The notes below the pieces were generated by a model. The model made no database searches. It was not told where the DNA came from and saw nothing but the letters and a program-made list of their open reading frames with translations. Shown here one piece after another: positions 13,001 through 24,099 of a DNA stretch of 64,000 bases (position 1 is its first letter; each line of letters starts with the position of its first letter). The translations under genes were made by a program, and so were the position numbers. Origin of the DNA: Mytilus californianus (Eukaryota; Mollusca; Bivalvia; Mytilida; Mytilidae); assembly GCF_021869535.1 (NCBI RefSeq), contig NW_026262679.1:83387143-83451142 (forward strand), written 5' to 3'.

Positions 13001-14311
13001 GGGCTGACTATATAAAGTAATAATTTATTTGTGTTGAACAGGAGGTAGCTAGCAGAAAGTTGTCCAAGAAGATCTCTAGAACCACTTCTTCCTTCAGAAC
13101 CAGTTATGATACAGTAGATTCTTCTAGAGTAAGTCTGATTACTTTGATATTGTGTATTTTGTGCATATGATGGAAAGTATGTCTGATTTTTATGCCCCCC
13201 GCCACAGCGGAGGGGGCATTAAGTGTTACCCTTGTCCTTCCGTACGTCACGAAATTTGTTTCCGTTCTCTAACTTTAGTTTGCCTCAACCAAATGTAATG
13301 TTATGTAACTTATACACAATGCTTATTACCACAAAACACTGATCAAGTTTGAATTTGGGTGGCGTCACTTTTACCGTTTTTGAATAATGTCTTTATAACG
13401 TTATATGCAAGCAGGGGCATCATCTGTATCCAATGGACACATTCTCAATTTATTTAATTATACTCCAAATATATCCCACATCAGACACAGCAAATTTGGG
13501 ATGGGTTATTTATAGATCCTCATGTACATCAGTCAAACCTAAAGTTTCTGAATGTACCATATCTTGAAATAATTAACAAATTTGATGAAACAAAAAAATG
13601 CAGCATGATTTTGTAATTTGGCAACTTTCATATTGGAATAATGACATTTTGTTAAAATTATATCATCAGTTTGTGTTGTTTTTTTTCTGGATGATGATAA
13701 AGGTATTGAATGACAAAATCTTGAAGTCTTTAATTACAAGCATAGGTTAGTAGGATTTAGTAAAAATGATATTACAGTAATCAGGCATGTATTATACACA
13801 TTTTTTTACCCATGACATAATTTGTATATTATACAGAACTGAAGGCTCTGAAGACATTTGTTTTCACTATTGTATCGTTTTAAAGTGTAGGTGTGAAACA
13901 GCATGATAATATACACAGCCGAATACAGTACACAAATTCTTTGTAAATAGAAAATGGGGAAAAATAGTATCGGTAGAATTTTTTTTTTGATAAGTTATAA
14001 AACATGATAAATAGATAATGTAAAGTTGCCAGAAAACACAAGTCTGTATTTACCAACTTTTCTATGAAAAAAATACAATTTTGTCCTGGACTATTCATTT
14101 CAACTTAATGATAATCCAGATTTTTGACAAACAACAAAGTTTTCTTTTTGTACTTTATAAATAATGGAGGGGTAAATGTCGAAGACAGCAATATATGAAA
14201 AGAAATTAATAAAAAATGTCTACACAACAGAACATTTCAATGACAGCATTCATAATTTCATGTTTCATGCTATTCTTTCAGAGAGACAGGGAAGGATGCT
14301 CAGTTATGTAA
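493..14311 (+). CDS. LMN: Nuclear lamin, 3' half of gene (7 exons seen)
   Basis: Nuclear intermediate-filament protein that forms the lamina under the inner nuclear membrane. The coding exons I place are 493-618, 5196-5416, 7529-7736, 9495-9614, 12163-12282, 13042-13128 and 14282-14311. All have GT-AG borders and stay in phase, giving 303 residues plus stop; the 5' half lies before the window. In order they encode: a coil-2 segment; the rod end with the intermediate-filament signature (IANYRKLLEGEEDR); a linker with a nuclear localisation signal (AKRKRV); the lamin tail Ig-fold domain (NYIQLKN, LKAGQT, VWSSGTGKTHTPPSDLV); a Ser/Thr/Arg-rich tail; and a terminal CSVM CaaX box. From memory, exon sizes 126, 221 and 120 match vertebrate LMNA exons 5, 6 and 9. 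The NLS plus CaaX argue for a lamin, not a molluscan cytoplasmic intermediate filament. Introns carry several tandem-repeat elements. Confidence 0.95.
1091..1640. repeat. Direct duplication in lamin intron
   Basis: About 125 bp around the phrase CATAGTTCTGTTCAAAGGG (1179-1303) recurs at 1516-1640 with few changes. A phrase like AATTATAATTGGNGTGACAG occurs at 1097, 1327 and, beyond the inserted element, near 4386. No coding potential is seen. Confidence 0.7.
1965..4335. mobile_element. TIR element carrying a 134-bp satellite, in lamin intron
   Basis: A 17-bp inverted repeat, AAGTCTCCCAAACGAAG, bounds the region at 1965-1981 and, inverted, at 4319-4335. The left end folds into a hairpin and is followed by ATT/TTC/CTCTTC simple repeats at about 2018-2056. 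Most of the interior is a satellite. There is no coding sequence, so it would be non-autonomous. No clean target-site duplication is visible. Confidence 0.75.
2354..4230. repeat. 134-bp satellite, about 14 copies
   Basis: The motif ACAGGGTTAGTCCCCAGG recurs at 2354, 2488, 2622, 2756, 2890, 3024, 3158, 3292, 3426, 3560, 3694 and 3828, exactly 134 bp apart, then in shorter diverged units near 3964 and 4087 and again at 4208. Alternate units differ (AATGATATACAGG versus AATGAAATACAGG), which suggests a higher-order pattern. Confidence 0.95.
4690..4835. repeat. Dispersed repeat shared with 23955-24100
   Basis: The stretch with CAATCACAATCCAAATTCAG and TGTTGTGTCCATACTT is repeated with modest divergence at 23955-24100, where it follows the 150-160-bp array. 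It may be the tail module of the hairpin-headed family that starts at 22864. Confidence 0.7.
5417..7528. other. Lamin intron, no recognised feature
   Basis: About 2.1 kb of AT-rich intron between the rod-end exon and the NLS/tail exon. I see no coding segment, satellite or clear terminal inverted repeats here. Confidence 0.7.
8048..8959. mobile_element. Non-autonomous DNA transposon with 29-bp imperfect TIRs
   Basis: The left end TACCGTAGAAAG-G-CTTGTATAG and the reverse complement of the right end TACCGTAGAAAG-T-CTTGTATAG match at about 26 of 29 positions. TA at each edge could be the target duplication. A GGGGTGCGGACTAT motif is repeated near both ends (8107, 8910). There is no open frame of note. 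The superfamily is unassigned. Confidence 0.7.
8961..9335. mobile_element. Hairpin-headed element with 13-bp TIR
   Basis: It starts TAGTCCCCTACCG, which is inverted at 9323-9335. The head folds on itself (CCCCTACCGACGAAGTCG then AAGGGGACT) and is followed by TTAAGGTTTGCACTCTGTC and a GTCTGTCC tract. Internal direct repeats start near 9040 and 9200 (CAGTTTTCCACAC). It abuts the previous element almost exactly. Confidence 0.7.
9996..10920. mobile_element. Hairpin-headed element with a 168-bp internal satellite
   Basis: ATACCCCACG at 9996-10005 is inverted at 10911-10920. The head hairpin (CCACGCAACGAGTTGCGGAGG) is followed by TATAATGTTTTTGACC and a (GTCC)n tract. The motif CGCAACTCCTCTCAAACC starts near 10073, 10242, 10410, 10578 and 10746, so the interior is a roughly 168-bp tandem repeat of nearly five units. 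Long open frames here only reflect the repeat. Confidence 0.85.
11031..11238. repeat. Three copies of a 69-bp tandem repeat
   Basis: CCATGTGCCTTGTAAGCAAT begins at 11041, 11110 and 11178. The sequence is unrelated to the lamin-exon minisatellite 600 bp downstream, although the period is the same. No coding role is seen. Confidence 0.9.
11820..12162 (+). repeat. Minisatellite made of a lamin exon start and its splice acceptor
   Basis: Five tandem units begin at 11820, 11888, 11957, 12026 and 12095 (spacings 68, 69, 69, 69, 68 bp), and the authentic lamin tail exon starts at 12163 as the sixth copy. Each unit holds the first 54 nt of that exon (18 codons, VWSSGTGKTHSPPSDLVM) plus 14-15 nt of the intron end (TTTTGTACTTTAAG or AAT). 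The first and last copies keep the acceptor AG; the four copies starting at 11888, 11957, 12026 and 12095 are preceded by AAT, so their acceptor is lost. Reading frames through the array do not match the true exon, so I treat it as intronic. Confidence 0.93.
12709..12908. mobile_element. PIF/Harbinger-like MITE, TSD TAA
   Basis: A 200-bp element starts GGGCTATTCCAG and ends CTGGACTAACCC, with inner inverted matches (ATATGGGGGTTGGGGGG against its complement near 12873-12890). TAA flanks both sides (12706-12708 and 12909-12911), as expected for the three-base TWA duplication of PIF/Harbinger elements. It is related to the MITE at 33063-33251. Confidence 0.8.
13192..13440. mobile_element. Hairpin-headed element, start clear, end unknown
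   Basis: ATGCCCCCCGC-CACAGC-GGAGGGGGCAT (13192-13219) is a near-perfect hairpin followed by TAAGTGTTACCCTTGTCC. This is the same layout as the elements at 8961, 9996 and 22864. I cannot place the right end with confidence. Confidence 0.55.
14282..14311 (+). CDS. LMN: Terminal lamin exon with CSVM CaaX box
   Basis: A nine-residue exon follows a TTCTTTCAG acceptor and reads RDREGCSVM then TAA. It joins in phase 0 to the exon ending at 13128. C-S-V-M fits the CaaX consensus with Met last, which is normally farnesylated, then trimmed and carboxymethylated to target the lamin to the inner nuclear membrane. I chose this exon over others downstream because only this one gives a CaaX terminus in the right phase. 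Confidence 0.9.
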   Translation, partial: RDREGCSVM

Positions 14312-14477
14312 TCCTTATATTGAAGTGCTTCATGTGTTCTAGCCACGTAATATATGCAGGGTGCAGTGCTAGCTCTCTACTTTGTGCTGTTTTATCATGT
14401 GTGTCCTTGTTTGGTAAAATAAGTGTGAAATCACAAGCCCTTGATTTCAGAGTACTAAAGTTAAGAATTAAAATGTA

Positions 14478-15232
14478 CAGTAAAACCTGTGTAAACCGGC
14501 TATAGGACTATGAAAAAGGGCCGGGTTGACATTGGGTTGGTTTATTCAGGTTTCTGTATTGACAGGAAGTTATTGACTTGTGACGTCAGATATTTTGCAA
14601 GTAAAAGTTCTGTCTCATTGTAAACTGTAAACTTACAAATACAAATACCGTAATAATGTATTTATTGAAAGTTCAGTCTTCATTTGTGTGACTATTTTGA
14701 CATGAATATTACAAATGTTCCCTGCCTTTTCGCCATTTTACAACGAAAGATCGTTTCTTCAGTCATTGTATTCATTTGCTTTAGAAATTTCAGAAATCAG
14801 TTGTCCCCTGGAAAAAAAAATAAAATAAGATAACGTTTTTTTTCATATCCTTTTATGTCAAATTGGCCGCGGTAGCATCAGTCTCTCAGTTTTGTCAATT
14901 TAACTTTCATTTGCATCAGAATCTCGTGTTGTTTGAATTGTTCAAAGAGTTTCTTTTACTTCCATCATTCATTTCCTACGTTGGTAAAGCCGATAATAAA
15001 AGCAAGAATTTTATCACACAAAATTTCGTCATGATCGAAACATTGTTGTACTATGTACCATACCCATAAACTCAACAATGAAATGTCATCGTCCAGGTCT
15101 TCTCCATCATCAGGGTCATCAGTTTCAGGGTTCACAACAGACTTTGAAGGGGAAAAAATGGGACTTCCAATTTTCGGCCGGAATGGACAGGAAACCGGTT
15201 TATTCAGGGTCCGGTTTACACAGGTTTGACTG
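14478..15232. mobile_element. Tc1/mariner (pogo-like) non-autonomous element
   Basis: The left end CAGTAAAACCTGTGTAAACC and the inverted right end CAGTCAAACCTGTGTAAACC pair, with TA on both sides (14476-14477, 15233-15234). The interior repeats CCGG-containing subterminal motifs and has no intact transposase. It begins 167 bp after the lamin stop, so it may lie in the lamin 3' untranslated region. Confidence 0.8.
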
Positions 15233-18200
15233 TAAATGATATAATATGAGATTGTATGTCACACATAACTTGCACTTTAGGCCAGTACTCTAGATTTGCA
15301 CCCTGCATTTCACCACCTGGCTAGATCACTGACTGAGGACCAGTTGCTCTACATAGTTTAAATAGAGAATAGTACACCATACATGTAATGACTGAAGAAT
15401 GTAGCAAGATTCTCCAAAAAAAAGAAAACCATTAAAGAAAAGGCTGAAGAAAAAAAACAGTATTTATATATGGGTTGTCTCTAAATATTGAATTGTCTTT
15501 TAATTAAAATGTAACTTGTTATAAAGAGAGTTTTACATTGGAAAGTTGTATTTGAAAGGTTTGGGTTTTTTTTAGGTTGTATTTAATATGTACTTGTACA
15601 TTGTTAAAACTTTGAAAGAGATGTTAAAAAAAGGTTGTATTGAGGATACTGTTTGAGTATATTTTGGAAAATGAAGACTGATGTAGGCTTTTTTGAGTTT
15701 CTCAGGGACATTATACCTCATATCTTAATGAATGTGTTCATTTTTTCCATCAACTTTAGTCCCTTTAAATTAGTTTTTCATGGTTGACTGAAAATTGTTA
15801 TTCAATTCACAACCTGATCAAAGTTTCCACATTCTGTAATTATTAAGACGGCAAATGTGTGGCATTGTTGTCAGCTGTTCCAATTAAACACATATATATT
15901 ACCCAGGGAAGGCACTTTGAAAATTGAGTACCCACCTATTGAATTATTTTTTGAATATCACCTGCATTTACACTGTACAATAACTATTTGACATCCATCC
16001 ATAGTTGAGATTTTAAAGAATCTTCCCTGAGTCTTGTGCATGTTTTAAGGGAATAGTGTTATTATTATTTTTTTCCAGTTAATAAATTTGATTTAGAAGC
16101 TAAAAATAATTTGAAAAATTAAAAATACAAAACACAATTTACAAGTCTTATTTAAAAATATGTAGTCTCTTTGTTTTAAAATATTAAGCTTTGTATAGCT
16201 ACGTTCCTCAGTGATTACATCTAGAATGACTATATATGTGATAATATAATTTGTGTTTTATGTCTTGTGCAATGGGCTTTTTTTTGTATAATTCATTTGG
16301 CATCTGTTTCCATTATTTTGAGATTATGCATGGCTTCCTTTTTGGGTTTATCCGATCAATTCAATTTTCCTAATTTTGTTTTTGAATGTCTTGCAGTAGC
16401 AAGAGTGTATTACAAATGTATCGTTGTTTGAAGAAGCTATCTGTTACATATCTATATAAGTAAGTTTGAGAGAATTTTTATATAATTATTGTTTGAATTT
16501 TTACTATAAGATATTTATACATATACTTCATAGTTTAGTGGAAGTGAAACTGAGCTAAGAAATGGATAAGCCAAAAAAATAAAAGAATCTCTTACTGTTA
16601 TTAGATGTAGCTTTTGCTCTTTTATAACTTTCTCTTACTACCCTTGTCATTCTTCATAAAGATCATGAAAAAGATTGACTTTTTATTTTATCAAGTTTTT
16701 GTGAATGTCAACAAAGAAAAAAAAAATCTCTTTTCTATTGTCTGGGTGTGTTTTCTGATCAAGAATTGAATAGGTAGACATCTTGTTTTCAGCTGTAGAT
16801 AGCTTGTTTCAAGTTATCATAAATAGTTCTTACTTATGTTCGAATATATAAGGTAATATTTGCATAATATCACCTTGCTGTATCTAATTTGACATGTAAA
16901 TATTTTTATTATGTTCCTTTATTTTATTTGTTACTTAGAATCTGTTTTTATACTTAAGTAGTAGTACATTGTATATTGCCTAGTCAAATATTAGCAGTCA
17001 ATATAATTACAAAAAGGAATTTCTTTATGTTCCAGTTTTGTGGATATACTAGGTTTTGGTGCTTTTCTTGCCTTCTAGTGCTTCTTGATATATAACAGGG
17101 TAAATTTAAAGTTAAACGACTTTTATCTCACTTGTTGGTGGTGACAGTAGCACATTTTATTTAACCATTTTGTGACTTCAGTATTTATTGATACATGCCC
17201 CACTCAGATTTTTAAGTGTAGTAAATTTTGCACATTTAGGTAAAATTTCATTTGAAAAAATTCAAAAAATTCATCCACCCCATCCAAAATGAATTAAATA
17301 TTTAAAAGAAATATGAAAAAATGTCCTCATAGAATAAGGGAAACTTGCAGATTTATACAATTTCTTGTCAGTCTATTTATGGATATTTCTCATCCTTAAT
17401 CCAATAATGGGATAGAAATTCATTAAAGTGCAATTGAATTTTAAGAATGAATCAAAATATTCATATCTCTGAAACCATCAAAGTTTAGATTCATTGTAGC
17501 TAGGAATAATTAATCTCTAGTAAACTTAATTTGCATAACTAGCCACAAGGTTTCTGCATTGTAATAAACTGCTGATTCAAATACCATGCTATTTTTTCAA
17601 ATAGCTATAATATATATTTGTTGGCACATACATCTCTTTGGCAATATGAATCAAAAAAGTAAGTTTTGTTTAGCACAAGATAAATGTAAATAATTAATTT
17701 TCTTATTCGTTGGGTGAAACATGAATTCCTTGACACTATGGTAAATATAGAAACTAACTGTCAAGACGGTCTTACAAACAACATTTTTTTTTAGTGGTTC
17801 TATGATTTGATTGGCCTACAAATACAATTGTAACTTCTGAAAAAGTATGTTAAGAAATGATTTCATGCTCCACCTAATTAACAAAAAAATGTAATAGCAT
17901 TTAAAAGGCAGCTTTACAACATACCATCGTATCTATAGTTTATATCCACATTCTATTGTTATTTTTATGATGCAAATTACAGAAACTTGAAATTAAGATT
18001 ATTTTTTCTTATTTATCTAATCATTGAAGTGTGAAGGTGTTCATTATTAGATGGTTCTTTATTTCTGAAGCCTTTGATTATGGTTACATTTTATTTTTGA
18101 AATAATTTAAAATTTAATTCAAAGAGTGGGAGGAAAATGTTTTTGTACTTTAGTAAACATGATGAAATACTTCAGAGATCAACAATTTTAGTGATATCTA

Positions 18201-19787
18201 AGTAATAGAAGGAGACAGGTCTTTTTGATAGATTTTACAACTCCTTGAAATTGGGCATTTTCATTTAATATTTCACTGTTGTAAACTTGTTCATACTTGA
18301 CTTTTTTTAACGATTTAAATATAGAATTTTGTCTTAGCTATATATAATTTGAAATAAGCCTTTTTTTTATTAATCATATATAGCTTATAAATTTAAGTTA
18401 TTATTTCCTTGCTGATCAAAATCCAGTTGGATACAGATTCTGTGTCTGCTAAAGTTATATACAGTATTTGTTCTCTTCACTTTGTTTAAAGTTCAAGGGT
18501 AGTCCATGTCAAGCTGTTATTATATTTTGATTTTGACAGTCCAGAGTAGAAAAATGGCATATCACATGTTGCAGATTATTGATCAACTTGTCCAGTAATT
18601 TTATGGCAACTTGTTGATAAATTTTCTCATTTTTGATTTCTGGTTATACTCCAGTAATCACATGTTTTCAGTCTATTTCATCAATCATTGATTGCTCTTT
18701 TTTATGCAACCATAACAGTTAAACCAGAGTTGTAACTTGTGAGTACTTTTTTGTTTTGTCAGACACCTATTTCCAGTTTTTCTTTGAATTATAAGTGGGA
18801 ATAGTTTAAACATGGCAATTTGTAAAACTTATATATTTGTTAAATATGCATGTTCAAGGGAAACAACCCTGCACATACTTTGAAATGCTTCTTATTTAGA
18901 AAAAGAGATTTTTCTTATTATTGTTTACACAAATATTTTATTAATTAATTAAGATGATTTTTTGATATTATTTTTGGTGCTGTAGTTGTTTTCAATATGT
19001 TGAGGGTGTTTTTGCCTTGGAGAGACATAGGTTTCCCCAATTCCTAATGTTAATTGGACTAAAAGTTCATTTCTGTATGAGCTCTTGTGATACATCATTG
19101 ATATTTGGTATGCATTAGTATTTGACGTACAGAAAAGGATAACCTAGAAAATTCTGTCCGAAATTTAAAAAAATTAAAGATGGATATGTTGCTAGAAAAC
19201 CATGCCCACCTTAAATTCTCATTGGTAACTTGGTTATTGTAAACCGAGGCTTTTTTTACAAGTCCTGCATAGAAATTATTATGTATATGTGTTGTGAATT
19301 AGTTTGCTTTGAGTTAAACAAATCAAATAACGATCTTGAAAAAAAATTGTTTAAGAAGAATTTACTGAAAATATTAAATCTTTTATAATGATGATTTTTA
19401 ACTGCAAGCTATTGAATCACTTTATTAAGCAACTCGAGGGTTTGGCATAAAAATGATGCGAGGACCTAAAATTTTGTAATTAATAAGTTTCCAAATTAAA
19501 AGACTTAAGAATTGAGACTTGTTTAGTTTACATGTACCAATTTATATAGAAATATAATGCATTTTACACATAAATATTTGTGTTTGGAAAAGTTCAAAAC
19601 AGTGCTACCAAATTGTTGTATAAAAAACCAAAACTATCTGGTTGTGACTATTTGACCATTTTCTGACCATTAACCATGTTTACATTGTGTTTTTATCTAT
19701 TTATCATTTAATTTTACATGTTCAAGATCAACAAAAATTGCTTCTATATAGAAAAATAAAAATCTGATCATTCTAATTCTGTTGTTT
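15233..19787. other. Gene-free AT-rich stretch
   Basis: About 4.5 kb downstream of lamin. Candidate AATAAA signals occur, but I cannot tell which, if any, ends the lamin transcript. No exon with a convincing protein match, no clear tandem array and no bounded inverted-repeat element was seen. Confidence 0.6.
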
Positions 19788-20185
19788 TTATACGCCAGTT
19801 TACAGGACCTATTATGGTATACTGTTGTCCGTCCATCGTCAACATGTCGGATAATAACTCAAAAATGCTTTAACCAATTTGCATGAAACTTTGGTGAATG
19901 GTTTATATCTATTGACGTAAGCTCCCTTTCGATTATTATAAATTTTTAAATTTTACGTTTGAGTTATGAGATTTTATTCATAAAAAATGGTTGATTTTCC
20001 AGTTTTCGGACAGTATCTTAGAGGAGTTTACATGGAACTTTGTTGACTGGTTTATATCTATTAAGATAACCTCCCTTTAGTTTTTCATAAATTTCTGATA
20101 TGACATTGAGAAGTTATTGAACTTTATTCTTTTAAAAAGTGACGGGCTTATCATGCACTCATGGCACAGCTGTTTATTGTCTAGC
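19788..20185 (+). mobile_element. TATACGCC-headed element, forward copy
   Basis: It begins TATACGCCAGTTTACAGG, then has a GTCCGTCCATCGTC tract. Two internal repeats follow (TTTATATCTATTGACGTAAG and TTTATATCTATTAAGATAAC). It ends near ATGGCACAGCTGTTTATTG. The same family is present inverted at about 30625-31178. Confidence 0.7.
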
Positions 20186-20299
20186 TTGCGACTTCTGATG
20201 CTGAAAGCAAGACATAGGGATAGTGATCTGGCAGTGTTAACTAACTACTTAAAAGCTTAATATTTCAGAAGGTAGAAGACCTGGATGCGTCATACTTTG

Positions 20300-22860
20300 T
20301 ATATAGACGCCTTATGTTATAAAGTTTCCGTCCGTCATATGTCCATTGTTCTTGACCTCATTTTCATGGTTCAGAGACTACTTAAAAAAAAAATTGAGAT
20401 TTTTTGTCATGTTAATTTCTCTCTTATTATGAGTACTGGTAATAGGATAACTATATTTGGTATGTGCTACCTTGCAAGGTCCTCATGTCTGTCAGACAAT
20501 TTACACTTGACCTCAACCTCATTTCATGGATCAGTGAACAAGGTCAAGTTTTCGTGGTCAAGTCTATATCTCAGATACTATAAGCAATAGGTCTACTATA
20601 TTTGGTATATGGAATGATTGTAACATGTAAATGTCACTACAGACCAGTAAAAGTCTGAAATGGCCTATATCTGTACTCGACTGTACTGGTTTTTACTCGA
20701 TACGTCTGAATTGGTCTGAAAATTACTTGATAATACTCGACTGTAGTCTGAACCATACTTAACAGTCTGAACTTGTACTTGACCCTTACTCGACCAGTAT
20801 TTAACCATTTTATACGCGTCTGAACCATGCTCGACCTAGTCTGAACCATGCTCGACCTAGTCTGAACCATACTCGACCAAGTCTTAACCAACCTAGACCT
20901 ATTTTTTGTATCTATCTATTGTATTTCATCAATTTAGGAACTGTTTTTAAAAACAGCTATTTCCCATGGCTAGAAATTTGAACAACAATTTGAAATTAAA
21001 AATGTATTCAATATAGCATTGAAACCAAAATTTCACAATAAACATAATATAACTTAAGCTTCATCACCATATTCATCAACACTTATATACATACATATAT
21101 ATCACCTTTAAAATAAAAATAAAACAAGCTGATCAAATAATCTCAAAACTGAATTGTGACTAATATTTTCAATGTTATTCAAAATTTTTTAATGTTTCAG
21201 CAAGGACGTATAGTTATACGTCCTTGGTTTCAGATATATTTTATGGTTACTGGACAATTTTCACCATTAACTTGAGCCTCGTATAGATTTATGGTGTCAG
21301 TTGAGTTTAGTTAATACTGCAGTGAACATTTTTTTTTATTAAAATATATATAAAATAGCATATAAAGCAACTTTATAAATTTAAAAAATGACACCTTTGT
21401 TTTGTTTAACCAAGAATTTAATATAATCATGATAATAGAACTTCCATAGTAATCCTGTGATAAACTTTTAAAAAAGGAAATTTGTTCCAAAGTTACAGTA
21501 AAAATTTATTTCAATTAAATTTAAATGATTTTTGTCAAAATTAAAGACATGGCATACAAGAAGCACTTTAATAAGGTTTAATTACCTCAGTACATGTTTG
21601 TTTTACAGGTAAAAAGAAAGCCCTATTTTTCTTAAACTCGTGTATTACTTATCTAGTGAATTCAAAAGGCCTTGCGATTTAAGTTTCACAGGATGTTGCA
21701 ATTTTGAATGAATGTTATATAGAATTTAATACTCTCTCACCAGGTGTGATCTGTTTCATGACTTTGCCCCAAGCAGGAGGTATTACTGTATACTTCACCA
21801 CTAATCAGAAGAACAATTTTATTAATTTCTTTCATTTTTATCCCTTTTTGATATATATTGTATATAATATATCCCAAATTATAATAATAGATATATTTCT
21901 AAAATAAGGTTAAACAATTTCAGTGATTTTGTTGGCTGTTGTTACCTCATTAAAAAGATAATTATATAACTATTGTACATTTTTTGTATGTAACCATGAA
22001 ACCTATGTAGTTTTTATTTAGGAATTTAGGAAAATAAATTTAAAAAAAAACACATACCAAACAAGAAGCACCTTAATAAGGTTTAATTACCCTCAGTATA
22101 GGTGTGGTTTTTAGGTAAAAGAAAATCTTTTTTTAACAAAACTCTAAAACTTTATAATTAACATAATTCATGTAATTAAATTATTATATAAGATAATTTG
22201 ATTTAACTATCTCTATTCGATAAATCTGAAAATCATGTAAGAATGTAAAAATCTGTTTTTACAATATATCTTTATTCTATTGTGGCTGTTGTCATGCCAG
22301 TTAAAAAGAAATTTATTTTAACAGTTAAAATTTAGAAAAAGTAGAGGTTATTTGGTCAAGTATGGTTCAGACTGGTCGAGTATTGTTCAGACCTTTGGTC
22401 GAGTATGGTTTAGACTGAAAAAAATAGGTCGAGTACAGGTCGAGAATGGGTTAAGACTGTTTCAGACTGGTCGAGTAATAGTTCAGACTATTTTCAATGG
22501 CAAAGATAAGGGTCAAGTACAAATCAGTACAGACGAGTATGGTTAAGACTTGGGTCGAGTAAAATTCAGACCAATTCATACTGGTCGAGTAAAAATCAGT
22601 ACAGTCGAGTACAGATATAGGCTATTTCAGACTTTTACTGGTTTGTAGTGTGTCCAACTGACAGGCATCATCTGACCTTGACCTCGTTTACTTGTTTCAG
22701 TTAAAGTTAAGTTTTTGTGTTGTGATCTGTTTTTCTAATAATGTATGCAATAGGTCAACTATATTCGGTGTATGGAAATATTTTAAGATGTACATGTCAG
22801 TCTGGCAGGTTTGATTTGATCTTGACCTCATTTCCACAGTTCATTGCTCAATGTTAAGTT
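20300..22860. repeat. 147-bp-type repeat split by the CACTA insertion
   Basis: Segments 20300-20634 and 22651-22860 carry the same phrases (CTTGACCTCATTTTCATGG, GCAATAGGTC-ACTATATT, GGAATGATTGTAA) as 24100-24480 and 26200-26900. The CACTA element interrupts one unit exactly between its two halves. Confidence 0.8.
20632..22653. mobile_element. CACTA (EnSpm/CMC) element with long TIRs
   Basis: The element proper is 20635-22650 (2016 bp), starting CACTACAGACC and ending GGTTTGTAGTG, with the 3-bp duplication TGT on both sides. Inverted arms of roughly 260-300 bp are themselves built from short alternating motifs such as GTCTGAACCAT and TACTCGACC. The interior holds a perfect 12-bp-stem palindrome at 21201-21226 and a phrase (AAGAAGCACTTTAATAAGG) repeated at about 21558 and 22061. 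No transposase is recognised. The empty site AAATGTCCAACTG is matched by AAATGTCCGACTG at about 26514 in a related repeat. Confidence 0.88.
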
Positions 22861-22863
22861 TTT

Positions 22864-23830
22864 ATACGACCGCAAAAATATTTTGCGGTCGTATATTGGT
22901 ATGAAGTCGTCGTCGTCCAAAGACACATTGGTTTTCGCACTCTAACTTTAGTTTAAGTGAATGGATCTCTATGAAATTTTACCATAAGTTTCAATACCTC
23001 AAAAGGAAGGTTGGGATTGATTTTGAGGGTTATGGTACCAACAGTTAAGGAATTAGGGGCCAAAAATAAGCATTTTTGTAACTTCCAGACATAACTTGTG
23101 TGTTAGTGTATGGATCTCTCTGACATTGTACCACAAGGTTCCATATCACAAAGGGAATGGTGGGATTGATTTTTGGGGTAGTTGCCTCAAAATTTTAGGA
23201 ATTAGGGGCCAAAAAAGGGGCAAAAAACAAGCATTTTTCTAGTTTCATAATAATAACTTGTGTGTAAGTTTATGGATCTTTCTGAAATTGTACTACAAGG
23301 TTCCATATCAACAAAGGGAAAGCTGGAATTGAGTTTGGGGGTAATTGCCCAATACGTTTAGGAATAAGGGGCCAAAAATAAGCATTTTTTTAGTTTCCAG
23401 ACAATAACTTGTGTTCAAGTGTATGTATCTCTCTGAAATTGTACTGCAAGGTACCATACCACAAAGGGAAGGCTGGGATTGATTTTGGGGGTAATTGCCC
23501 TAAAATTTTAGGAATTAGGGGCCAAAAAGGGGCAAAAAACAAGCATTTTTCTAGTTTCAGGACAATAACTTGTGTGTAAGTGTATGGATCTTTATGAAAT
23601 TGTACTACAAGGTTCTACATCACAAAGGGAAAGCTGGGTTTGAGTTTGGGGGTAATTGCCCTCAATGTTTAGGAATTTGGGACCAAAAAGGGGCCTAAAA
23701 ACAAGCATTTTTCTAGTTTCCAGACAATAACTTGTGTTCAAGTGTATGGATCTCTCTGAAATTGTACTGCAAGGTACCATACCACAAAGGGAAGGCTGGG
23801 ATTGAGTTTGGGGGTGATGAATCATAAGGG
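22864..23830. mobile_element. TATACGACCGC-headed element with 150-160-bp array
   Basis: 22864-22894 is a perfect 14-bp-stem hairpin (ATACGACCGCAAAA-ATA-TTTTGCGGTCGTAT). It is followed by a GTCGTCGTCGTCC tract and about 5.5 tandem units. AAGCATTTTT recurs at 23068, 23229, 23380, 23541 and 23703. Spacing alternates between about 151 and 161 bp because a GGGGCCAAAAA block is present or absent. Confidence 0.85.
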
Positions 23831-24099
23831 GGTTCAAATAATTTGGGGGAGGGATATTTTTTTTCTTTAAAATTTTCCATTTTAAATTGGTTATTTCTGA
23901 TTTATATATAAAAGCAAATAATAATGATATGGTTTGAATAGGTAAATTAAAATTTTTTAAGTTCTTAGACCATATTCATTCTGTGTCAGAAACCTATGCT
24001 GTATCAAATATTTAATCACAATCCAAATTCAGTGCTGTATCAAGCTTGAATGTTGTGTCCATACTTTCCCCAACTGTTCAGCAACTATATTTGGTGTAT

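Noticed and set aside
14863-15069. 68-codon frame starting MAAVASVSQF
   Set aside because: It lies inside the pogo-like element and has no transposase motif or other recognisable domain.
16390-16470. Alternative terminal lamin exon after TTGCAG
   Set aside because: In the required phase it begins with TAG and gives no CaaX; the exon at 14282 fits better.
22352-22546. Short frames in the CACTA arms on both strands (20637-20891 and here)
   Set aside because: They come from the alternating GTCTGAAC/TACTCGAC motifs; no transposase similarity.
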